64,000 nucleotides of DNA from the NCBI GenBank assembly GCA_046533095.1, contig JAJQRA010000017.1:62001-126000 (forward strand), read 5' to 3'. Within the stretch, counting starts at the first letter, position 1. Every line of letters starts with the position of its first letter. The notes beneath the pieces were generated by a model, which made no database searches, was not told where the DNA came from, and saw only the letters and a program-made list of their open reading frames with translations. A program made the translations under genes and the position numbers. Below, one piece after another: positions 46,017-55,271 of the stretch. Source of the DNA: ZAX-1 sp046533095. GTDB lineage: Bacteria; Bacillota; Clostridia; Lachnospirales; Lachnospiraceae.

Positions 46017-46922
46017 TTATTCGCTTTCGGTGTAATCGCCACCAATGACATCGATGGAAATCTGTGCTAGAGCACCACTTTCCTTTAACGTCCTTAACGC
46101 ACCGTCGATTTTTCCCTGTAGTTCGGTATTGCCTTTCTTAAATACAAAGTAAGTATAAGAAGATAAAATAGGTTCTCCAACAATGTCTAGTACATCGCCA
46201 TAATCTCTATTTCTGTCTTCTATATCGCGTTTGGTTGCAGAGTAGGCATCCCATTTTCCAGCCGTGATCCCCGCGATTGTTTCGTCGGAAGAAAGGCCTT
46301 CTACGACATCAAGAATAATAGGATTATCCGGATGTTCCTCGTTGTATTGTTCAAATAGCCATGTGGCATTGTCGCCAGGGCTTGCGTATACGTTCTTTCC
46401 TGCTAAATCATCTAAGGTCTGAATATCAGTACGCCCTGCTTTTACAACGATATAGCGGATAAAAGTGGTATAGGCTTCTTCGCCGAAAAGATAATTGGCG
46501 ATACGGTCTTCGTTTATCTCAAACTGATGTGCACCAATGTCAATTTTGTCAGCATCAAGAGAAAGTAGGATATTCTTAAAATCAAATTGCTCAAATGTAA
46601 ATTCGTACTCTGGAAGCAGTTCGTCAATTGCTTTTAATACTTCATATTCATAGCCGGCAAGATTGCCGTCATCATCTAAATAGCAATAAGGCTTATATGC
46701 ATTTCCGGTACCAATACGAATGGTGGTGACATCGGAACCTGCATCTGATACCTCAGCACTATCATTTGCTTTCGTACTTGCGCTATCATCTGCGTCTGCA
46801 CTGTCGGAAGTTGTGGCATCACTGTTCGTACTTGCAGTTTGTCCGCAACCGCTTAACAGACCCAAAGATAAAGTCAATGCTGATATAACAGCAAATATTT
46901 TGATTAAATTATGTTTCATCAT
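46017..46922 (-). CDS. Extracellular solute-binding lipoprotein, system 1
   Basis: 301 residues with a lipobox (LSGCGQTA) after a signal peptide, then an acidic Ser/Asp/Ala-rich linker of about 35 residues and the type 2 binding fold of family 3 (GYEYEVLKAIDELLPEYEFTFEQFDF, DIGAHQFEINEDRI, PGDNATWLFEQYN). It is anchored outside the membrane and delivers the ligand to the permeases. First gene of the operon; promoter and inverted repeat lie 140-210 bases upstream. The ligand cannot be named, but the D/K/H genes are in the same transcript. Confidence 0.9.
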   Translation of the reverse strand: MMKHNLIKIFAVISALTLSLGLLSGCGQTASTNSDATTSDSADADDSASTKANDSAEVSDAGSDVTTIRIGTGNAYKPYCYLDDDGNLAGYEYEVLKAIDELLPEYEFTFEQFDFKNILLSLDADKIDIGAHQFEINEDRIANYLFGEEAYTTFIRYIVVKAGRTDIQTLDDLAGKNVYASPGDNATWLFEQYNEEHPDNPIILDVVEGLSSDETIAGITAGKWDAYSATKRDIEDRNRDYGDVLDIVGEPILSSYTYFVFKKGNTELQGKIDGALRTLKESGALAQISIDVIGGDYTESE

Positions 46923-47060
46923 AAATCTCCTCTCGTTTGTGTGTTAGATTCTCAACTAGAAACTCCATCATAGTTTTTCCAACAACATCGTTCCTCTACT
47001 CTAATCTGCTTCATAAATTTCTCCCTTCTATGTGGTGTATCCACAAAGCATATCTCGCTA

Positions 47061-47085
47061 AAAACATATCAATAATATATGTTTT
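47061..47085 (-). promoter_or_regulatory. Inverted-repeat operator A
   Basis: AAAACATAT, 7-base spacer, ATATGTTTT: a perfect 9-bp inverted repeat, about +15 to +39 relative to the promoter at 47107-47135. A related element lies at the other set-2 and operon-2 promoters. Confidence 0.7.
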
Positions 47086-47106
47086 ATATGAAATAGCTAT
47101 TAAATA

Positions 47107-47135
47107 TTTTTACCATAGTTTTCAGAGAATGTCAA
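47107..47135 (-). promoter_or_regulatory. Promoter of the importer-nitrogenase-like operon 1
   Basis: Minus strand TTGACA (47135-47130), 17 bases, TAAAAA (47112-47107) with extended TGG before -10. The 20-odd bases around it (ATTGACATTCT ... ACTATG) resemble the H2 promoter at 52691-52719. Confidence 0.65.
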
Positions 47136-47158
47136 TAGTTTTTTGGGAATTAGGAAAT

Positions 47159-48511
47159 TTAATTGCCGGAGATATCTTCTTTCGCAACTAGCCTGCTTTT
47201 TACAAAATGATAGCGTATGCTAAGGGCAATACCGCGTGCGGCATTTTCGGCAACCATGCAAATCCAAGCGCCATATATCCCCAAGCCAAAAACATAAATG
47301 GTCAGCCAGGTCCCGAAAACGCGCACAAACCACAAGGTGGCTGTTTGCACGATAAAGGGGGACTTTGTATTTCCCGTGCCATTAAATATCCCTTCCATGA
47401 CCATTGAAATGCCAAAAATCGGCTCATTAATTGCAACGATAGCAAACAACGTGGCGGCTATTTTGATAACTTCCGTGTCAGAAGTGAATAGGGAAATGAC
47501 AAGCCTTGTAGATACGAACATCACAACGCCAACTACAAACATCACAATAGCAATCAGCCAAGTAGAAGTTTTCGTTAGCTGATCTAGCTTGCGTTTACTG
47601 CCTTCGCCTTTATAATTGCCTGCTAACGTGGTAACGGATGCCTGCATCCCGACGACCGCCATATAAAAGACAGACTCTGCCGTAAAGGCGATTGTGTGTG
47701 CGGCAAAGATGACAGTGCCAAGTCTTGCAACGAAAGAGGTAAAAACGACTCTACCAAAGCTTGTTGTTATCCTCAAAAAAAATACCGGAACTGCTATCAC
47801 GACAAATTCTTTTAGAATTTTTATATCAAGCTTAAATGGTTCTTGTAAGGGAGAGACCAAGGGGTTTTTTAATACGCCGGCAATCATGAGCAATCCACCT
47901 ATCACCGAAGCGATGGCAGTTCCAATTGCCGATCCGGCAACGAAAAGCCCGGCACCCCACACATGCAGTTTGAAACCCAAAATTGTGATAACCCTGCTTT
48001 CGTAAATGAACAGAAAATTAAATACGATATTACAGATGGTAATTACAACATTTACAAACATTGGTGTTTTCATATCGCCGACACCTCTTAGCACAGAAGC
48101 TAAAAGCATGTTAAACGAGGTAAAGATAGCTGGTATAAAAATAATCCGAAAGTACATGGAAGCATCCGCTAGAATACTTTTATCGGCACCAAGCCATAGA
48201 GGCAGCCGTGAACTTATGAGCAAGGCAACGACAAGCAAAAAAATTCCAATAGCGATGGAAAGAAAAAATGCTTGGATAGAAGTTCGTTTCACTTTTTTAT
48301 CGTCTTGTCTGCCAACTGCAACCGAAATACAGGAAACAATTCCAATTCCTGCCGCCATTAAGACGCCTTTCAGCAAAAAAGTGACCTCTTGGGTGAGGCC
48401 GATCGCAGCAGTGGCATTTTTTCCGATCCGACCAACCATGATGAAGTCCGCATAGGAAAGAGCGGCCTGCAGTACATATTCTATGCTAGCGGGTATGGTC
48501 AACAACGTCAA
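47159..48511 (-). CDS. MATE family efflux transporter
   Basis: 450 residues with about 12 transmembrane segments; N-terminal TIPASIEYVLQAALSYADFIMVGRIG and AAIGLTQEVTFLLKGVLMA are DinF/MATE patterns. The start is odd: in-frame codons upstream (EKTKLLRR) continue the family N-terminus, but there is no ATG; the best RBS (AGAGGTGA) is followed by a non-standard ATC or by a GTG in the wrong frame. TTG at 48511 is used here as a placeholder. It follows the K2 gene by 134 bases and may belong to the same transcript. Na+/H+-coupled export of an unknown compound. Confidence 0.8.
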   Translation of the reverse strand: MTLLTIPASIEYVLQAALSYADFIMVGRIGKNATAAIGLTQEVTFLLKGVLMAAGIGIVSCISVAVGRQDDKKVKRTSIQAFFLSIAIGIFLLVVALLISSRLPLWLGADKSILADASMYFRIIFIPAIFTSFNMLLASVLRGVGDMKTPMFVNVVITICNIVFNFLFIYESRVITILGFKLHVWGAGLFVAGSAIGTAIASVIGGLLMIAGVLKNPLVSPLQEPFKLDIKILKEFVVIAVPVFFLRITTSFGRVVFTSFVARLGTVIFAAHTIAFTAESVFYMAVVGMQASVTTLAGNYKGEGSKRKLDQLTKTSTWLIAIVMFVVGVVMFVSTRLVISLFTSDTEVIKIAATLFAIVAINEPIFGISMVMEGIFNGTGNTKSPFIVQTATLWFVRVFGTWLTIYVFGLGIYGAWICMVAENAARGIALSIRYHFVKSRLVAKEDISGN

Positions 48512-48645
48512 CCTGCGTAGCAGCTTTGTTTTTTCACCGATGTTCGCTCACCTCTTTTCCACTGCCGGGCAAGTAGTTTGCTTAAAAAAATGAATCGTTA
48601 TATGGTGGGCAAAGAACGGGCATACGCAATGATAGAAGAAGCCGA

Positions 48646-49950
48646 TTATTGTACAGCATTTTTCTGTAGGCCCACGCTGTAAAAATCACCGATAAAATTT
48701 AGTCCGCCATCATAGCCTACATAGGTGTCGTTGATAATCAATTTATCCTCAATCGGATAGGATACAGGTAAAAAATGCCCATCCACCTTTTTCGCCAAAA
48801 CGTTTTCCCAGCTGCTGCCAAAAATCAAGGGGGAGCCGCCAAATTGCTGGCTTTCAATGTCGTCATGAATTGCATAGCCGTCCGTGGAAAACTTCACATC
48901 GGCAGCAACACCATAATTTAGTTCATTTGCGGATTTTACGACTTCCGCTCGATACTGTTGTGGCGTATCGTCGCTGATGTAGACTTTCGTAGGGAACATG
49001 CCCATGTCGTTTACTAAAAAGCGGGTAATTGAGACCGAATATTGAGCATCCGAAACGATGGCAAAGCGTTTGGACATAATGCGCAATTCAAGGAATACGG
49101 GGGCAAAACGGTCAATGAAATAGTAGTACTCATCTTCTCGTTCCTTTGTAATTTTTTCTACCAAGGCAGAATCCAATTTTGCAAATTCGCCCACTGTTTT
49201 TAGAAATTTTGAAGTTTCGTATGCACCCATCGGCAGATTTTTGTAGTGCAAAAGCGGAACGTCAAACGTATCCTCCAAATATTTTGCGCTTTCATATCCC
49301 ACCCAAGGAGAAGCTAAAATGCTAAATTCTGCATCACCCATACGTTTTATGTTATTAACGCCCCTTGCGTGCCCAAAGATTGTGTTTGGCGTCAAGCCCA
49401 ACAGTGATACAAGCTTTTCTAAGGCGCGCAGGTTGCCTTCCCAGAATGGATCTTGATAGGGTGGTCCGGATAGGATATTTACCAGACCCTTTTGCTTTTT
49501 GCCGCTTTTTTTAACAAGCTTTTTAAAAATCTCTTTCAGCACCCAATCATGGCTCACATAGTTATTGCCTTTAAAGCCGGGGGTTTTAACAGAAAGGACA
49601 GGTTTTTCCTCGTTTTCATACTTTAAAACAACATCATCAATGTCATCGCCTATGATTTCGGATGCGCATCCGCTTAATACAACATAAAGATCGGCATCCA
49701 TGATTTTTAGCGTATTGTCAATCAAGTCCTCTAACTTATCATTTCCACCGAATACAATTTCCTTTTCCCCCACGTTGGTGCAAGGATATAATTGCGGAGA
49801 AATGTAGCCCGAGTTTCCAAAACTGTCATCTAGTTTGCCGGCACAACCAATTCCGGAATGCATAATCGGTATTGCCCGTTCAATTGCATGTATCGTTTGA
49901 ATTGCAGCTAACGCACATTTATAGCGCTGCTGCCCTAAAGCCTGTGCCAT
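48646..49950 (-). CDS. Nitrogenase-like component 1, K-type subunit, set 2
   Basis: 434 residues, the same length as set 1. Cysteines at C12, C36 (HSGIGC), C57 (YPCTNV) and C95 (VLSGCASEIIGDD) match set 1. Shared segments are GFKGNNYVSHDW, FGHARG, SPWVGYESAKYL and PLIFGSSWE. It starts 2 bases after the D2 stop, so the two subunits are coupled. RBS AAGGAGG. Same superfamily role as set 1, but with enough differences to suggest another substrate or cofactor. Confidence 0.9.
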   Translation of the reverse strand: MAQALGQQRYKCALAAIQTIHAIERAIPIMHSGIGCAGKLDDSFGNSGYISPQLYPCTNVGEKEIVFGGNDKLEDLIDNTLKIMDADLYVVLSGCASEIIGDDIDDVVLKYENEEKPVLSVKTPGFKGNNYVSHDWVLKEIFKKLVKKSGKKQKGLVNILSGPPYQDPFWEGNLRALEKLVSLLGLTPNTIFGHARGVNNIKRMGDAEFSILASPWVGYESAKYLEDTFDVPLLHYKNLPMGAYETSKFLKTVGEFAKLDSALVEKITKEREDEYYYFIDRFAPVFLELRIMSKRFAIVSDAQYSVSITRFLVNDMGMFPTKVYISDDTPQQYRAEVVKSANELNYGVAADVKFSTDGYAIHDDIESQQFGGSPLIFGSSWENVLAKKVDGHFLPVSYPIEDKLIINDTYVGYDGGLNFIGDFYSVGLQKNAVQ

Positions 49951-49952
49951 TC

Positions 49953-51407
49953 CTACGCCTCCTTATACATTGCTGTATGCTCTTGCTTGAGCCACCATGA
50001 AGTATATGGTAATTTTGCATGTGCTGCAAGATTAGCCTCAAAGCTTCGGTTTGTGATAGAATCAACAATCATATTTGCTAAAGTCAAAATCCCCTTGTAT
50101 CCCATTGCTAAATATTCATCGCCTACGTAAACTGCCGGAATATTTTGTTTTGTTGCCCACACAGTAAATCCCGGATGCCGTGAAAAGAAGATGTCCGGTT
50201 TGAGCCTATTGATAATATTAAATATCTCAAAATTTTGATTATCACTTACATTTGTAGCAAAATTGTTCGGCGAATGATTGCATATAAATTCAATTGCCGG
50301 AGGGATTTTGTTCCCATCCTGCTTAGGGTCCATATGCCCGGACGACAAGGAGAGGATTTCAATACCCAATTCCTGTAAAACCCTGGCCATCTCCCAAGAA
50401 TATCCCGCCCCCATAGCGAGCACTGCCTTTAGCCCTGTTGTCTTTTTCTTGATTTCTTCAATCTGCGGGAGGTATTTTTCTTTCTCCTGATCAATTATTT
50501 CTTTGGCCTGCACTTCTTTGCCCAGCACTTTGGCAATGCTGCTAAGCCAAGTGTCAAAGCCCTTCATACCCATTGGGTTAATGGTCTGTAAAAATGGTAC
50601 ACCGTATTTTTGCTCCAAGGCATTGCCTAAATAAGTGCCTAATGTATTGCATACCGTAACAGTTGCGCGGGATTCGGAAATGTGGGCGATTTCCTCAACG
50701 TTAATGTTTGTCATTAAAAATTGAATTTTAACACCCAATTTTGCAAAAATCTCGGTAAGATACGGCCGTTCACTCTCAAAAAAGTTGATGAAGTTGACGA
50801 CATCCCTCTTTTCTTTTGGCTCTTTTACCAAAGTTTTTACCAGAGAATGAAACACTGCGTCTACGCCGGAAAACCACACTTGCGACTTAAAGCCTTCGCA
50901 ATTAATATTGTCGATGGGGATGTCATATTTTTCTTGCAGTTCCGACACTAGGCTGTCTATGTCTTCGCCTATCACGGCACTAGCGCAGGAGTTTACAATA
51001 AACAATGCTTTTGGTTTACGGGTGGCGATCACGTTTTCAGCCAATTCCCTTAAACTGTCGATGGCACCAAAGATTGTATCATCTTCATTCATATCATCGC
51101 CATAGGCAATCGCTTCGTAGCTTTTGCTGATCCGCGCCGCTGCCTGATGGCCAATCGTGGCGCTGCCTACATGTGAGCAGCCGGACGGACCATGCATAAT
51201 TACTGCCGCGTCACGAATATTAATGAGATTGCCTGCGGCACATCCATTCGGACAAATACCGGATTGAGAGAATCGCCTTTCTTTTCCTTGCGACTTGCCA
51301 CAAGGCCCATGTGCAGAAATTTCACTTAAATCGCCATCCCAGCAGACCGTGGAACCTAATCGTTCTTCCCTAGTAATTGCGTCTTTTAGATCCAAATTAA
51401 TTGCCAT
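49953..51407 (-). CDS. Nitrogenase-like component 1, D-type subunit, set 2
   Basis: 484 residues from ATG 51407 (AAAGGGTG upstream). Cysteines C56 (PNGCAAGN), C77 (HGPSGC), C141 (NSCASAVIGED) and C253 (TVCNTLGTYLG) match set 1 (56, 77, 143 and 255). The NifD His442 position is Gly429 (AVYVGDEYL); FSRHPGFTVWA is conserved with set 1. So set 2 also keeps the presumed P-cluster-type and one cofactor cysteine but not the histidine. It is the first gene of a D2-K2(-MATE) transcript with a promoter of its own. Confidence 0.88.
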   Translation of the reverse strand: MAINLDLKDAITREERLGSTVCWDGDLSEISAHGPCGKSQGKERRFSQSGICPNGCAAGNLINIRDAAVIMHGPSGCSHVGSATIGHQAAARISKSYEAIAYGDDMNEDDTIFGAIDSLRELAENVIATRKPKALFIVNSCASAVIGEDIDSLVSELQEKYDIPIDNINCEGFKSQVWFSGVDAVFHSLVKTLVKEPKEKRDVVNFINFFESERPYLTEIFAKLGVKIQFLMTNINVEEIAHISESRATVTVCNTLGTYLGNALEQKYGVPFLQTINPMGMKGFDTWLSSIAKVLGKEVQAKEIIDQEKEKYLPQIEEIKKKTTGLKAVLAMGAGYSWEMARVLQELGIEILSLSSGHMDPKQDGNKIPPAIEFICNHSPNNFATNVSDNQNFEIFNIINRLKPDIFFSRHPGFTVWATKQNIPAVYVGDEYLAMGYKGILTLANMIVDSITNRSFEANLAAHAKLPYTSWWLKQEHTAMYKEA

Positions 51408-51487
51408 CTTCTTCACCCTTTCTTTGAAACTAAATATCAAAACGAAAACAAATACCTATGTACCATCCATGCAAAACATAGACAAAT

Positions 51488-51521
51488 AAAACATACTAGA
51501 CACATATGTATTATATGTTTT
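51488..51521 (-). promoter_or_regulatory. Inverted-repeat operator B
   Basis: AAAACATA ... TATGTTTT over 34 bases, with a central palindrome ACATATGT (51502-51509). It spans about +6 to +39 of the D2 promoter. Same half-sites as operator A. Confidence 0.65.
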
Positions 51522-51533
51522 GCGCTGTCCTAA

Positions 51534-51562
51534 AGTATACAGCTGTTCTAGAAATTTGTCAA
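51534..51562 (-). promoter_or_regulatory. Promoter of D2-K2
   Basis: Minus strand TTGACA (51562-51557), 17 bases, TATACT (51539-51534): near-consensus. Confidence 0.8.
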
Positions 51563-51625
51563 GTGAAACAGTCGTTTCGCATGAAAATAATAGATGTTCC
51601 GTATAAAAATATCTGAAATATTTGC

Positions 51626-51676
51626 AAACCCCAACGTGGCAAGCTATGATAAAATATGCTTGTAACATTGGGGTTT
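51626..51676 (-). terminator. Long hairpin between H2 and the D2 promoter
   Basis: AAACCCCAA pairs with TTGGGGTTT, with an inner CAAGC/GCTTG arm. It lies 83 bases past the H2 stop and may end the H2 transcript, although the U-tract is poor. Confidence 0.5.
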
Positions 51677-51758
51677 TAGGATGTTATCCACCGTAGGCTA
51701 CTTTTAGCGCTAGTTGCGAATAGGAATGACTTTCGGTTATAATTGTTACCCGGCATCT

Positions 51759-52610
51759 TTATATTTTGTATTCATCTTCTAATTCCATCATGCCATATTC
51801 TAGTAGAAGTTCTTCCAACCGATCCTGTGTAAGCGGTGTCGGAATGACAAAATTCTGATTTTCCTCAATGGACAATGCCAAGGAGCGGTATTCATTTGCC
51901 TGCTGGGAATCCGGTTTGTATTCAATGACCGTTTTCTTGTTGATTTCGGCGCGCTGAACAAGATTATTTCTTGGAACAAAATAAAGGAGCTGTGTCCCAA
52001 GTTCTTTGCTAAAGGCGCGTAGCAAATCCATTTCGTGATCTACGTTTCTGCTGTTGCAGATAATGCCACCTAGACGTACCACTCCCTTGTTGGCGTATTT
52101 TGCGATACCTTTGGAGATATTGTTGGCGGCATACAATGCCATCATTTCCCCACTGGCAACGATGTAGATTTCTTTTGCTTTGCCCTCACGGATTGGCATG
52201 GCAAAGCCACCGCACACAACATCCCCCAATACATCATAGAATACATAGTCTAAATCCTCTGTGTAGGCGCCTAAATTTTCAAGCATGTTGATGCTTGTAA
52301 TGATCCCACGTCCGGCGCAGCCAACGCCGGGTTCTGGGCCTCCGGATTCTACACAGCGGGTTCCACCGAAACCGGTTCGAACCAGATTGTCGAGCGTTAC
52401 CCCCTGTTTGTTGTCACGTATGGTGTCTAAAACGGTCTTTTGATGCATACCACCCAAAAGCAGCCGTGTAGAATCAGCTTTAGGGTCACAGCCTACAACT
52501 AGAACGTGTTTGCCTAGCTCGGTTAGCCCTGCTGTTAGATTTTGCGTAGTGGTGGATTTTCCAATGCCACCTTTCCCATAAATTGCCACTTGGCGTAATG
52601 TTTTTCCCAT
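51759..52610 (-). CDS. NifH-like reductase, set 2
   Basis: 283 residues with the P-loop at 12-20 and cluster cysteines C97 and C132, as in set 1. The two H proteins differ at few positions, mainly near the C-terminus, so they may be interchangeable; the D and K subunits have diverged far more. RBS AGAGGAG. It is transcribed on its own from the promoter at 52691-52719, ahead of and apart from D2-K2. Confidence 0.95.
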   Translation of the reverse strand: MGKTLRQVAIYGKGGIGKSTTTQNLTAGLTELGKHVLVVGCDPKADSTRLLLGGMHQKTVLDTIRDNKQGVTLDNLVRTGFGGTRCVESGGPEPGVGCAGRGIITSINMLENLGAYTEDLDYVFYDVLGDVVCGGFAMPIREGKAKEIYIVASGEMMALYAANNISKGIAKYANKGVVRLGGIICNSRNVDHEMDLLRAFSKELGTQLLYFVPRNNLVQRAEINKKTVIEYKPDSQQANEYRSLALSIEENQNFVIPTPLTQDRLEELLLEYGMMELEDEYKI

Positions 52611-52690
52611 AAATCGATATTCTCCTCTTTCTATATTAAGATCCTAAAACGCATACTAGTCCCATATGTTATATATAAATGCTATACATA

Positions 52691-52719
52691 GTTTTAGCAT
52701 AGTTCTTTTAGAATGTCAA
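52691..52719 (-). promoter_or_regulatory. Promoter of the set 2 H gene
   Basis: Minus strand TTGACA (52719-52714), 17 bases, TAAAAC (52696-52691) with extended TGC. A half-site-rich stretch (TATGTATAG ... AACATATGG) follows at 52661-52690. Confidence 0.65.
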
Positions 52720-52742
52720 TGGATTTTTAATAAAATGCAAAA

Positions 52743-52770
52743 ACATATAATGCATATAAGATATATATGT
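52743..52770. promoter_or_regulatory. Inverted-repeat element C in the divergent region
   Basis: ACATATA (52743-52749) and TATATGT (52764-52770), 14-base spacer. It lies upstream of both divergent promoters, 4 bases before the -35 box of the MATE gene promoter. Confidence 0.55.
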
Positions 52771-52774
52771 GTTA

Positions 52775-52803
52775 TTGACATTTGGCATCAAGAGTCGTAT
52801 GAT
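52775..52803 (+). promoter_or_regulatory. Promoter of the plus-strand MATE gene
   Basis: TTGACA (52775-52780), 17 bases, TATGAT (52798-52803). Confidence 0.8.
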
Positions 52804-52868
52804 AAGTAAAATTCACATTGATTAAACTTGACAGATTATGACACCTATGGGGTAGAGGGGGCAATTTC

Positions 52869-54263
52869 ATGGAAGAGCAAAATTTAAGCGAGGAAAATGC
52901 TTCTGCAAAACAAGACCGGTATGACCTAACTACCGGTAGCATTCTTACAAAACTTTTGCTTTTGTCCTTGCCTACTACGGGAACGCAAATCGTACAGATG
53001 GCCTACAATCTGGCGGATAGCTTTTGGCTGGGACATCTAAATAGCGGAGCTGTTGCCGCTAGCGGCAGTGTAGGTATTTTCATGTGGTTGGCTATGTGCC
53101 TGCAATCCTATGGCGCTAAAGGTACGGAAATCGGTGTTGCTCAAAATCTGGGGCGCAAGGACAATCGTGCGACACAAGGATATCTGCAAAATGCTTTCTT
53201 TATTTCGGTTGTTTTAGGAATTGGCTGTGGATTGTTTCTCATTCTGCTACGGCATCCCCTTATTGCTTTTTTTCATATACAAGAGCCGGAAGTGGTTCAG
53301 GCAGCAGTGAATTATTTGGCAATTATTGCCGTTGGCATCCCTTTTACTTATATAAATGCCACGATTTCTGCGGCCTTTAACAGCAGTGGAAATTCTGCCA
53401 AGCCCTTTTTGGTTAATTGCATTGGTTTGGTGGCAAACATCGTTTTAGATCCCATTTTTATTTTTGTGATGGGACTAGGCGTAATTGGTGCCGCAATCGC
53501 CACGATATTGTGCCAGGTTCTTTCTTGCGTGCTGATGGTATTGGCTCTGCGCCGTTATAAACATGAAACTTTTAGCGGAATGAAATTAATGGTTTGGCCA
53601 CAGCTTGTATACGTGAAATCTATTTTTCGTTGGGCGACGCCGGTTGCCTTTGAAACCTTTTTCTTTACGTTTTTTATATTGATTATTTCTAGATTTGTGA
53701 GTGCGTTCGGCTCTGGCGCATTGGCAGTGCAACGCATCGGTAGCCAAGTGGATAGCATGTCCTATATGGTAGGAGATGGTTTTGCAATTGCATTGACGGC
53801 TTTTATAGGGCAAAATTATGGGGCAGGGCATTTCGATCGGATCCGCAAGGGCTTTTGGGTTGCTACTGCCATTATGGTGACGTGGGGAACCTTTGCTACG
53901 CTGTTGATGGTATTTGGAAATCGCTTCATCTTCAACGCATTTTTACCAAATGAGCCACAAGTAGTCGCTATGGGTGCGACCTATCTGCTCATTATCGCAC
54001 GATGCCAAATTGTGGCTTGCCTAGAGGGGGTGGGACGAAGCGTTTCAAGGGGAATGGGGAAAACTTTTTTCACCTCTCTTTATAGTGTCCTAACCAATGT
54101 CTTTCGCATTTATTTAGCATGGGTGCTCTCTCGTGGAGCGCTACGCCAAGACGGTATCTGGTGGGCAATTAGCATCAGTGCATTTTTACGCGGAGCAGGG
54201 ATCTTTCTCTTGGGTGTGTACGCCCTTTGGCGAATGATGTCAAAGAAGATAGATTCTACATAG
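52869..54263 (+). CDS. MATE family efflux transporter
   Basis: 464 residues: KLLLLSLPTTGTQIVQMAYNLADSFWLG, then about 12 hydrophobic segments, INATISAAFNSSGNSAKPFLVNCIG, VMGLGVIGAAIATILCQ, and the later QNYGAGHFDRI. Typical NorM/DinF-like MATE. ATG 52869 has only a weak GGGGGCAA upstream. It is transcribed away from the H2 gene. Paired with the other MATE gene (47159-48511), it suggests that each nitrogenase-like set has its own exporter, a reading based on position only. Confidence 0.9.
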   Translation: MEEQNLSEENASAKQDRYDLTTGSILTKLLLLSLPTTGTQIVQMAYNLADSFWLGHLNSGAVAASGSVGIFMWLAMCLQSYGAKGTEIGVAQNLGRKDNRATQGYLQNAFFISVVLGIGCGLFLILLRHPLIAFFHIQEPEVVQAAVNYLAIIAVGIPFTYINATISAAFNSSGNSAKPFLVNCIGLVANIVLDPIFIFVMGLGVIGAAIATILCQVLSCVLMVLALRRYKHETFSGMKLMVWPQLVYVKSIFRWATPVAFETFFFTFFILIISRFVSAFGSGALAVQRIGSQVDSMSYMVGDGFAIALTAFIGQNYGAGHFDRIRKGFWVATAIMVTWGTFATLLMVFGNRFIFNAFLPNEPQVVAMGATYLLIIARCQIVACLEGVGRSVSRGMGKTFFTSLYSVLTNVFRIYLAWVLSRGALRQDGIWWAISISAFLRGAGIFLLGVYALWRMMSKKIDST

Positions 54264-54323
54264 GCTTTATGAGGATTTGCGAGTTTCGCAATCGCCTAAA
54301 GGTTATTTATAGAGGGAGGAACA

Positions 54324-55184
54324 ATGATTTATTTGGATTATTTTACATTCCCCGATGCAGATAAGGAATTTGACTTTTTCATGGGGATAAAAAGGACATG
54401 CTATGATTCGTTTTATCCATTTCGGATCTTATCAGCACATAATTTTAAAAGAATTGATTTTGAGCCGATTACTATTTTATATGGTGGAAATGGTTCGGGA
54501 AAATCAACGGCATTAAATGTTATAGCAGAAAAAACAAAAATTCAGCGTGATTGCATCTATAATAAATCAAATTTCTATCTGGACTATGTAAATATGTGCA
54601 AAACATATCTTAAAACCGACATTCCTAGAAAAAGTAGAATTATTACCAGTGATGATGTATTTGACTATATGCTGAATATACGTACTTTAAACGAGGGAAT
54701 CGATCAAAAAAGGGAAGAGATTTTCAAAGAATATTTGGATGTTAAATATTCCAGCTTTAAAATGCAGTCAATCGCGGATTACGAGCAGCTAAAAAAAGTA
54801 AACAAAGCCAAAAGTAAAACACAGTCAAAGTTTGTAAGAAGCGAATTGACGGATAATGCGAGGGAATATTCAAATGGAGAAAGTGCATACCGCTATTTTA
54901 CCGAAAAAATTGATGAAAATGGACTATATATACTGGATGAACCTGAAAACAGCCTTTCTCCAAAACGCCAAATGGAATTAACGAGTTTTATTGAGGACGC
55001 AGTTCGTTTTTTCGAATGCCAGTTTATTATATCAACCCATTCACCATTTCTGCTTGCCATGCGAGGAGCAAAAATATATGATCTTGATGACGATCCTGTT
55101 GACGTAAAACGATGGACAGAATTGGAGAATGTACGTGTGTACTATGAATTTTTTGAATTATATCATCGTGAATTCGAAAAGTAG
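54324..55184 (+). CDS. Stand-alone AAA/ABC-type ATPase (AAA_21-like)
   Basis: 286 residues. Walker A is ILYGGNGSGKST, followed by YLDYVNMCKTYLK; a signature-like YSNGES and Walker B LYILDEPENSLSP; a STHSPFLLA switch. This is the SMC/RecF-like single-chain ATPase pattern. No partner nuclease or TOPRIM follows, so a defence role is not supported. ATG 54324 follows GGGAGG. Unknown role; it lies between the MATE gene and operon 2. Confidence 0.8.
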   Translation: MIYLDYFTFPDADKEFDFFMGIKRTCYDSFYPFRILSAHNFKRIDFEPITILYGGNGSGKSTALNVIAEKTKIQRDCIYNKSNFYLDYVNMCKTYLKTDIPRKSRIITSDDVFDYMLNIRTLNEGIDQKREEIFKEYLDVKYSSFKMQSIADYEQLKKVNKAKSKTQSKFVRSELTDNAREYSNGESAYRYFTEKIDENGLYILDEPENSLSPKRQMELTSFIEDAVRFFECQFIISTHSPFLLAMRGAKIYDLDDDPVDVKRWTELENVRVYYEFFELYHREFEK

Positions 55185-55221
55185 AATGCAATTTGTAAAA
55201 ATTAATAAAAACAAAAAAAGC

Positions 55222-55250
55222 TTGACAAGAAAGAAATATCAATATATTAT
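55222..55250 (+). promoter_or_regulatory. Promoter of operon 2 (HisC-like to molybdoenzyme)
   Basis: TTGACA (55222-55227), 17 bases, TATTAT (55245-55250). Confidence 0.85.
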
Positions 55251-55271
55251 GAATACAATATAAAAATCGAT

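Noticed and set aside
47694..48455. Plus-strand ORFs opposite the MATE gene
   Set aside because: Antisense to a clear membrane protein; composition rich in Ile/Thr/Lys with no motif.
39492..52610. Conventional nitrogen-fixation (nif) cluster
   Set aside because: Although H is NifH-like in every key residue, the gene order differs, no nifB/E/N/V homologue is present, and the D subunits lack the NifD His442 position. A nitrogen-fixing function is not supported.
54324..55184. Anti-phage defence ATPase (OLD- or Gabija-type)
   Set aside because: Single ATPase without TOPRIM, helicase, toxin or nuclease partner; the evidence does not go beyond the ATPase fold.
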